Assembly: GCA_005880915.1 (NCBI GenBank)
Contig: VBIW01000040.1
Span: forward strand, 61,797 to 125,796
Length of the DNA: 64,000 nt
Origin: Chloroflexota bacterium
GTDB taxonomy: Bacteria > Chloroflexota > Dormibacteria > Dormibacterales > Dormibacteraceae
Direction: 5' to 3'
Shown here: one piece after another, positions 59,217 through 64,000 of the stretch
Position numbering within the stretch: position 1 is the stretch's first letter
Layout: each line of letters begins with the position of its first letter
Translations under genes and position numbers: made by a program
The notes under the pieces: generated by a model
Told to the model about the DNA's origin: nothing
Databases searched by the model: none
The model's input: the letters and a program-made list of their open reading frames with translations, nothing else

Positions 59217-59759
59217 GTGACCGGGCTCGAGAACATCCCCAAACCGCCCTACATCATCGCCTCCAATCACCAGGCATGGTTCGACCCGGCATTCATCATC
59301 CCGTTCTTTCCGGAGCGGCCCTTGATCTACACGATGGCCAGACGCGAGACCGTGTTCAACCGCGCGTGGAAGCGCAGATTGCTTCCGCTGATCGGCGTAT
59401 TTCCGATCTCACCAAACAGAGGTGAGCTGGACGAACAGGGTCTGCGCACTGTGTACCAGGTGCTCGAGCGCGGGGGCGTGATCCTCATGTTTCCAGAAGG
59501 CCGCTACTCGCGAGGTCGCGCGCTTCGCCCCCTCAAGAACGGCATCGGCTACTTCGCCCTGCAGGCCGGCGTCCCGGTCTGCCCCGTGGCGGTGCGCGGC
59601 ACCGACACGCTGCGGCCGTTCAGGCGGGTCGAGGTTTCGATCGGAGCGCCGGTCATGCCTGACGTGCCGGCGTGGTGGGAGCTGAGCCGGCGCGTCACTT
59701 CAGTGGTCGACAAGGTTCGGGCGTCTATCACCACCGCCCTGAACCGCCGCCGCGCCTGA
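59217..59759 (+). CDS. plsC: 1-acyl-sn-glycerol-3-phosphate acyltransferase, start uncertain
   Basis: 180 residues from GTG 59217, the first ordinary start. The acyltransferase motifs are IASNHQAWFDP (NHxxxxD) near residues 14-24, ETVFNR, FPEGRYSRG near 92-100 and VPVCPVAVRGTD near 118-129. However, the frame is open back to 58983 and from about 59064 it reads like a real PlsC N-terminus (RYKSPEYRAL, then SFYIFVRRLVRWIVTHLFRV, an amphipathic membrane helix) with no ATG, GTG or TTG. CTG 59178 or another unusual start, or a sequence error, is likely. It makes phosphatidic acid. Confidence 0.85.
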   Translation: MTGLENIPKPPYIIASNHQAWFDPAFIIPFFPERPLIYTMARRETVFNRAWKRRLLPLIGVFPISPNRGELDEQGLRTVYQVLERGGVILMFPEGRYSRGRALRPLKNGIGYFALQAGVPVCPVAVRGTDTLRPFRRVEVSIGAPVMPDVPAWWELSRRVTSVVDKVRASITTALNRRRA

Positions 59760-59784
59760 GGCTCTCGCCTAGAATCGCTGAGTT

Positions 59785-60735
59785 TTGCACCTGGTCATCG
59801 GCGCGGGCGAGTTTCTGGGCCGCCATGTGTCACGCGCCATGGCGGCAGATGTGCCGGTCATCGAGCTCAATGTCGACGCTGACGACGAAACCCTGGCGGA
59901 CGCGATCGCAGGCATCGAAGTCGTGGTCTTCTGCGCCCAGACGGTGTCGCCGGCGCGACGCCTGCGCTATCGGAAAGCAAGTCCTCACCTCCTCGAGAGA
60001 GTCGTCGATGCGGCGCGCAAGGCGAGAGTTCGGCGTCTTGTCCACGTTTCGACCGCGGACGTCTTCGGTCCCGACCATTCCGGGCGCGTCAACGAAAGGT
60101 CCAGGTTGAAGCCCACCCACGCCTACGAGCGGTTGAAGCTTTACGAAGAGGAGTGGCTGTTGGGCATGGCCGGTGACCTCGAGGTCGTGATCGTCAGGCC
60201 GGCTCGCATTTTCGGTGAGGGCGAAGAATGGATCTTCCCGCGCCTCATGGCCGCCGCGGTGCGCGGCCGCGTATGGCTGCCAGGCGGCGGCCGGGCGAAG
60301 CAGACCTTCGTCTCCGCCGAAGACGTGGGGCGGGCTTGCCTCGCCGCGTCGGACCGAGGCCGGCCAGGTCATCGCTATCTCGTGGGAGGTTTCGACTCCA
60401 CCTGGCACGACATGCTGGTCTCAGCCGCGCGAGCGGTCGGGTTTATGGCCGAGGTCGCGTCGGTTCCGTACGACATCGCGTATCTGCGCGCGCTCGGCGT
60501 CGAGACGATCACCCCACCGGGTGCCGTCGTCTGGCCTGGCATCTTCGGCGTCGACGTGATCGGCAAGCCTCACTACTACGACGACTCGTACTCGCGGCGC
60601 GAGCTCACATGGTCGCCCTCGGTCGGAAGCTTCGAGCAGGAGGTTCCGGCCCTGGCGCCGTGGCTGTCCCGCCTTCCGGAAGTCGCCGCTGCGCTGGTCG
60701 AGACGCCTCTGGCTATTTCACCGCCAGGCAAGTAA
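59785..60735 (+). CDS. NAD-dependent epimerase/dehydratase (SDR family)
   Basis: 316 residues from a TTG. The NAD-binding turn is VIGAGEFLGRHV near residues 4-15, the catalytic Ser/Thr region VHVSTADVFG near 86-95, and the YxxxK pair in HAYERLKLYEE near 112-122. RPARIFGEGEEW near 138-149 is typical of extended SDRs acting on nucleotide sugars or steroid-like substrates. TAGAAT precedes the TTG by nine bases. The last 23 bases overlap the convergent Lrp-domain gene. Confidence 0.85.
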   Translation: MHLVIGAGEFLGRHVSRAMAADVPVIELNVDADDETLADAIAGIEVVVFCAQTVSPARRLRYRKASPHLLERVVDAARKARVRRLVHVSTADVFGPDHSGRVNERSRLKPTHAYERLKLYEEEWLLGMAGDLEVVIVRPARIFGEGEEWIFPRLMAAAVRGRVWLPGGGRAKQTFVSAEDVGRACLAASDRGRPGHRYLVGGFDSTWHDMLVSAARAVGFMAEVASVPYDIAYLRALGVETITPPGAVVWPGIFGVDVIGKPHYYDDSYSRRELTWSPSVGSFEQEVPALAPWLSRLPEVAAALVETPLAISPPGK

Positions 60736-60940
60736 TCGTCTTGAAGACGCCGTCGATCTTCTGGATCTTGTCGACGATCAGAGAGCCAATCGAGTTGACA
60801 TCGGGCGCCTCACATACGGCGATCACGTCGTACTCGCCAGTGATGGCGTCGGCTGCAGAGATGCCACTCACGCCTTCCATCTTCTTGGCCACCTCCAGGG
60901 CGCGCCCGGGCGACGCGTTGATCAGGACATAGGCCTTCAT
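60713..60940 (-). CDS. Stand-alone Lrp/AsnC ligand-binding (RAM) domain protein
   Basis: 75 residues forming one RAM domain without the DNA-binding half: AYVLINASPGRALEVAKKM start, ITGEYDVIAVCEAPDVNSIGSLI near 34-56, and an end strand KTITCLAV. These small proteins form oligomers that bind amino acids. agagg lies just before the ATG. It ends inside the convergent epimerase gene. Confidence 0.88.
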   Translation of the reverse strand: MKAYVLINASPGRALEVAKKMEGVSGISAADAITGEYDVIAVCEAPDVNSIGSLIVDKIQKIDGVFKTITCLAVK

Positions 60941-60990
60941 CCTCTAACCCCTTTCTTGTTGGTGGACGGAATTGCCTCAGCCTACTCGCG

Positions 60991-61164
60991 TCAGCGGGTC
61001 TTGGGTTTTGTCTTCTTCTTCCCGGTGCGCTTCTCCGCCAGGTGCTGGGCGAGCTTTTTGAGCCCAGGGTTGACCGAGATGACTTTCGGACCGCGGACCT
61101 TCTTGTCTCGCGCCCTGACGTGCGCGCCTTCGCGCGGCGAAACACGCTCGAGGTCGTCGCTCAT
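60991..61164 (-). CDS. Small basic protein, unknown
   Basis: 57 residues from ATG 61164, six bases after the thioesterase stop. Very rich in Lys and Arg, especially the last 14 residues (EKRTGKKKTKPKTR), with a possible short helix KKLAQHLAEK. Coding is plausible from tight spacing to the upstream gene. It could bind nucleic acid or the ribosome. Confidence 0.5.
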   Translation of the reverse strand: MSDDLERVSPREGAHVRARDKKVRGPKVISVNPGLKKLAQHLAEKRTGKKKTKPKTR

Positions 61165-61170
61165 CGGAGG

Positions 61171-61536
61171 CTAAAAGTTTGCGGGGACGATCGCCCGCTT
61201 GTGAATGCCTGCGCCCAGAAGCTGGTCGCCCTCGTGGCACTGGACGTCGAAATACAGCTTGTTGCCTTTGACCTCGGTCAGCCGCGTCGTCACGACGATG
61301 GTGCTCCCCGGAGCGGTCGGCGCAACATGCCGCACATGAACCTCGTAGCCGACCGTGGTGTGACCTTCGGGCAGTAGGCGTTCTAAGGAGCGGTGGCACG
61401 TAATTTCCATGAGGCCGATCATCGCCGGGGTGGCAAACGTCCCCCGGCCGCCGACGTGATGGGTGAGCAGGTCGCCGTCCACAACGCGTTCAAGGCGTCC
61501 CTCCAGGCCGGGCCGAATACCTTCGATCGTTGCCAC
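61171..61536 (-). CDS. Hotdog-fold thioesterase (FlK-like)
   Basis: 121 residues from GTG 61536; longer frames run into galU on the other strand. The hotdog family features are GIRPGLEGRLERVV, then DGDLLTHHVGGRGTFATPAMIGLMEITC near 22-49, and GHTTVGYEVHVRHVAPTAPGS near 60-80. The pattern THHVGG...ATP.MIGLME is that of the fluoroacetyl-CoA-type thioesterases. The natural substrate is probably an acyl-CoA. The small basic gene follows. Confidence 0.8.
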   Translation of the reverse strand: MATIEGIRPGLEGRLERVVDGDLLTHHVGGRGTFATPAMIGLMEITCHRSLERLLPEGHTTVGYEVHVRHVAPTAPGSTIVVTTRLTEVKGNKLYFDVQCHEGDQLLGAGIHKRAIVPANF

Positions 61537-61540
61537 GAGA

Positions 61541-61546
61541 TAGATT
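61541..61546 (+). promoter_or_regulatory. Predicted -10 (TAGATT), leaderless galU
   Basis: TAGATT, seven bases, then ATG 61554. The divergent thioesterase GTG is at 61536. Confidence 0.5.
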
Positions 61547-61553
61547 GTCTCGG

Positions 61554-62468
61554 ATGACGCGCCCATTGGTCCGCAAGGCGATCTTTCCCGCCGCCGGTCT
61601 CGGCACCCGATTCTTGCCCGCGACAAAGGCGCAGCCGAAAGAGATGCTGCCCCTGGTCGACAAGCCGACCATCCAGTACGGCGTCGAAGAGGCGATATCG
61701 AGCGGCATCGAGCAGGTGATCATGGTCACCGGCGGCGGCAAGCGCGCCATCGTCGATCACTTCGACCGCTCGCTGGAGCTCGAGCACTACCTCGAAGAAC
61801 GAGGCAAGAGCGACCTTCTGCACATCCTCAGCGAGGTCGACGAGCTGAGCAACCAGCTGGTCATCACATACGTCCAGCAGAAAGAACCGCTCGGACTGGG
61901 CCACGCGGTGTGGACGGCTCGCCTGCTCGTCGAGGGCGAGGCCTGCGCAGTCCTCCTGGCCGACGACGTGATCCTCGGCGGCGAGCCGTGCCTCAAGCAG
62001 CTGATCGAGGTTCACCGCCAGACGGGCGCGACTGTCATGGCCGTCCGGCGCTTCCCGCGCAGCGAGATCGGGCGCTACGGCGTCGTGGTCACCAACGGGA
62101 GCAAGGGCCGTATCCACGAGGTCAGCGACATGGTGGAGAAGCCCCAACCCGGGACGGAGCCTTCGGACCTGGCGATCCTCGGGCGCTACATCCTCGCCCC
62201 GGCCGTGTTCGCCGAGCTCGACAGAGCCGAGCCCGGGACCGGTAAGGAGATCCAGCTCACCGACGCCATCAAGCGCACGCTGGGCAACCACCCCGTGGTG
62301 GCTTACGAGTTCGAAGGCGACTACTACGACACCGGGACGGTCCCAGGCTACCTCCGGGCCAACCTGATGCTTGCGATGAAGCGGGAGGGGCTCCGCGAGG
62401 AGCTGGCGCCCCTGCTTCGGGAGATGCTCGAAACCTCCCCCGAAGGTCGTCCACGCCCCGGCCTATAA
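61554..62468 (+). CDS. galU: UTP-glucose-1-phosphate uridylyltransferase
   Basis: 304 residues from ATG 61554 (the frame is open to 61530). KAIFPAAGLGTRFLPATKAQPKEMLPLVDKPTIQYGVEEAI is the complete nucleotide-binding start of GalU (near residues 7-47). Other family blocks are QKEPLGLGHAVWTA near 103-116, ADDVILGGEPCLKQL near 127-141, and EFEGDYYDTGTVPGYLRANL near 253-272. It makes UDP-glucose for envelope sugars. Confidence 0.95.
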   Translation: MTRPLVRKAIFPAAGLGTRFLPATKAQPKEMLPLVDKPTIQYGVEEAISSGIEQVIMVTGGGKRAIVDHFDRSLELEHYLEERGKSDLLHILSEVDELSNQLVITYVQQKEPLGLGHAVWTARLLVEGEACAVLLADDVILGGEPCLKQLIEVHRQTGATVMAVRRFPRSEIGRYGVVVTNGSKGRIHEVSDMVEKPQPGTEPSDLAILGRYILAPAVFAELDRAEPGTGKEIQLTDAIKRTLGNHPVVAYEFEGDYYDTGTVPGYLRANLMLAMKREGLREELAPLLREMLETSPEGRPRPGL

Positions 62469-62469
62469 T
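62464..62469 (+). promoter_or_regulatory. Consensus -10 (TATAAT) at the galU stop
   Basis: A perfect TATAAT overlaps the galU TAA. Transcription would start near 62476, about 39 bases before the gene at 62515. Confidence 0.5.
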
Positions 62470-62514
62470 CAGGGCACGCTCAATGAGCCGATTCCCCGCC
62501 CGAGTGAATTACCT

Positions 62515-62784
62515 ATGGCTGTTTCAGGACGAAGAAGATTCGACGACGACAAAGTTGTTCGGTATGAGACCGCGGAGAAAGACTTCGAGGTCGAAGTCTC
62601 GCGCACCCTCAACAAATGGTGCGTCACCGTCTACCAGCAGCCGGACCGCCAGATCCTGGTTCAAGACTTCTTCCCGGAGCGTTGGAAAGCACTCGCGCGG
62701 GCGCAGGACTTCATCCGACTCCTGAACCAGCGCAAGAAGAAGGAAGAGGAAGAGGCGGCTCGATCGGCAGACGACGACTTCTAG
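62515..62784 (+). CDS. Small charged protein, unknown
   Basis: 89 residues. A beta-rich middle (FEVEVSRTLNKWCVTVYQQPDRQILVQDFF) and a helical, Lys/Glu-rich end (LLNQRKKKEEEEAARSADDDF). I recognise no family. It has its own consensus -10 at 62464. An overlapping frame from ATG 62483 is a shadow. Confidence 0.65.
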   Translation: MAVSGRRRFDDDKVVRYETAEKDFEVEVSRTLNKWCVTVYQQPDRQILVQDFFPERWKALARAQDFIRLLNQRKKKEEEEAARSADDDF

Positions 62785-62806
62785 CCCCCGCTAGAATTCA
62801 CCGCTC

Positions 62807-63022
62807 GTGAACTGGGGTGTGCTGCGTGGAGAGTGGGGGGCGGTCACGTTCGTCCTGACCGTCGTCCTGGGCATGATCGTCGTGCCTCTGGCTCTGTACC
62901 TCGCCAACGTGTCGCCCGGCGCGATCACGACGCCGAACATCTCGACGTCAAGCAGCGCCCGGGCCAGCGGCGTGACGGCGAGCCCGGCGCGGACATCGCC
63001 TTCGCCGTCGCCCTCCCACTAG
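62807..63022 (+). CDS. Small single-pass membrane protein, unknown
   Basis: 71 residues from GTG 62807. One hydrophobic helix (GAVTFVLTVVLGMIVVPLALYLANV near 11-35) followed by a Ser/Thr/Pro-rich outer tail. TAGAAT (62792-62797) lies nine bases before the GTG. No family recognised. Confidence 0.55.
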   Translation: MNWGVLRGEWGAVTFVLTVVLGMIVVPLALYLANVSPGAITTPNISTSSSARASGVTASPARTSPSPSPSH

Positions 63023-63032
63023 AGACCGGGAG

Positions 63033-63569
63033 CTAGGCCGACAGCCCCCACAGCAGTCGCTCGCCGTTCGGCTGCACGATGTCGTGAAGGGGCAGCGCGA
63101 AGCTGGCGATGGACTTGCGCTCTGCAGTGACCCGCATCTCGATTACGTCTGACAGGCGCAGGTGCGCCACCACGGCGCAGTCGTGCAGGAAGGTGAACAC
63201 CACCGGGCGGACCAGGTTCATCAAGTAGTCCGCGATCCGCGCTCCGTCGGAAAGGTCTTGCCCGACCACGCTCTGGTCGCGAAACGCGAGCACCACCACC
63301 TCGTCGCTGAGCATCACCGGGTCCGTCCACGCGTACGTGCTCGACTTTGATCCACTGAGCAGCTGAAGCAACTCGGCGAGCCGGCGCATCGGCGGCTCGG
63401 GTCCTTCGAAGAGCAGGGGCACATCCCGCTGCCGCTCGTTGAAGCTCTGGGCCCGGTACTGCACCGTGAACCCGAGATCCGAGAGCCCGGCAAACGGCGC
63501 CGGGACCTTGATCATCATCTCGCCAAGATATGAGTTGCTGTGACGCATGCTGGAACCGGACTCTTCCAT
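63033..63569 (-). CDS. Hypothetical protein
   Basis: 178 residues, soluble, with alternating strands and helices and no motif I can name. DLGFTVQYRAQSF near 32-44, VVVLAFRDQSVVGQDLSDGARIADYLMNLVRP near 90-121 and VIEMRVTAERKSIASFALPLHDIVQP near 142-167 are the most structured blocks. A second ATG at residue 8 (63548) is an alternative start. Divergent from the CaiB gene; converges on the small membrane protein gene. Confidence 0.6.
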   Translation of the reverse strand: MEESGSSMRHSNSYLGEMMIKVPAPFAGLSDLGFTVQYRAQSFNERQRDVPLLFEGPEPPMRRLAELLQLLSGSKSSTYAWTDPVMLSDEVVVLAFRDQSVVGQDLSDGARIADYLMNLVRPVVFTFLHDCAVVAHLRLSDVIEMRVTAERKSIASFALPLHDIVQPNGERLLWGLSA

Positions 63570-63641
63570 GCCGTATTAACGCACGGGGGCCCGCCTTAAG
63601 TCTCCTACGAACGGACGAGCGAAGCCACAATTGAGCTCGAG

Positions 63642-64000
63642 ATGCCTCTAACGGGAATCCGCGTCCTTGACCTGACGCGGCTCTTACCCGGTGCGTACTG
63701 CACCCTTCTCCTCGCTGACATGGGAGCGGACGTCATCAAGGTCGAGGAGCCCGGGGCCGGCGACTACATGCGCTGGACGCCGCCGATCGTCGCCGGACAA
63801 AGCGCTCTCTTCAGCGCCATAAACCGGAACAAGCGAAGCATCACGTTGAATCTCAAATCCGACGCCGGTCGCGATTTGCTGCTGCGCCTGGTCGACGGCG
63901 CCGACGTGTTGGTCGAGGGCAACCGGCCCGGCGTCATGGCCAGGCTCGGTCTCGGTTGGGACGCACTTCACGACCGCAATCCGCGCCTGGTCATGTGCTC
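63642..64000 (+). CDS. CaiB/BaiF family CoA-transferase (truncated by window end)
   Basis: At least 119 residues from ATG 63642, running off the window. The class III CoA-transferase start is clear: [34 protein letters not shown] near residues 4-37, [22 protein letters not shown] near 63-75, and [19 protein letters not shown] near 88-106. The catalytic Asp lies beyond the window end. It moves CoA between organic acids, and many members racemise or activate substrates. Which acid is unknown. Confidence 0.9.
   Translation, partial: MPLTGIRVLDLTRLLPGAYCTLLLADMGADVIKVEEPGAGDYMRWTPPIVAGQSALFSAINRNKRSITLNLKSDAGRDLLLRLVDGADVLVEGNRPGVMARLGLGWDALHDRNPRLVMC

Noticed and set aside
1..64000. CRISPR arrays, transposases, integrases, tRNA or rRNA genes
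   Set aside because: I saw no regularly spaced repeats, no transposase or integrase motifs and no tRNA-like T-loop sequences with matching stems; a tRNAscan or Infernal run would be decisive.

Overview
The window is a dense, GC-rich bacterial chromosome segment with mostly overlapping or nearly abutting genes and no rRNA, tRNA, CRISPR array, transposase or prophage gene that I could recognise. An F420-type luciferase-like oxidoreductase, a menaquinone pathway, a form II CoxL-like molybdenum hydroxylase cluster, very short divergent promoters and apparently leaderless starts point to a Terrabacteria-type soil organism (Actinobacteriota, Chloroflexota or Dormibacterota). That placement is inference; no marker gene here settles it.

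Layout. 0.1-5.9 kb: 2-oxoacid:ferredoxin oxidoreductase (korAB, minus) divergent from the proton-translocating transhydrogenase pntAA-pntAB-pntB (plus), a redox-currency module. 6-9 kb: LLM oxidoreductase, double-GNAT protein and a membrane protein. 8.8-11.1 kb: thiD plus an NCS1 permease behind a clear TPP riboswitch. 11-16 kb: alpha/beta hydrolases (two of them paralogues about 2.6 kb apart in inverted orientation), a TetR regulator, a DoxD-Rieske fusion and an EamA exporter. 16-19 kb: cold-shock protein with a structured leader, an AlkA-like glycosylase, and a GNAT/cNMP pair facing a TetR gene across a large inverted repeat. 19-24 kb: GHL10 hydrolase, methyltransferase, amidase, coxG. 24.3-34.2 kb: coxSLM-coxDEF, an unknown small protein, and further on a MocA-type nucleotidyltransferase; the coxS leader carries what looks like an attenuator. 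34.3-40.9 kb: menB, menA, menH, menD and menF with two MenH-like hydrolases.

41-56 kb: MerR with twin palindromes; a five-gene overlapping minus-strand operon (OmpR-type response regulator, M20 peptidase, DUF5317 membrane protein, FtsH-like protease, lytic transglycosylase); a stand-alone receiver divergent from a 1335-residue multi-GAF histidine kinase that is followed by a kinase-like protein; then an MBL hydrolase, rlmN, DUF72 and lgt. 56-64 kb: gltX, S51 peptidase, hydrolase, plsC, epimerase, a stand-alone Lrp ligand domain, a thioesterase, galU, small unknowns, and a CaiB/BaiF transferase running off the end.

The signals I find most noteworthy lie outside the proteins: a recurrent TANNNT-N6-8-RTG arrangement at gene heads (leaderless mRNAs), shared two-way -10 elements between divergent genes 11-30 bp apart, a terminator-like hairpin inside the coxS leader, and several perfect operator-like inverted repeats beside regulators. 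No gap without a gene exceeds 300 bases.
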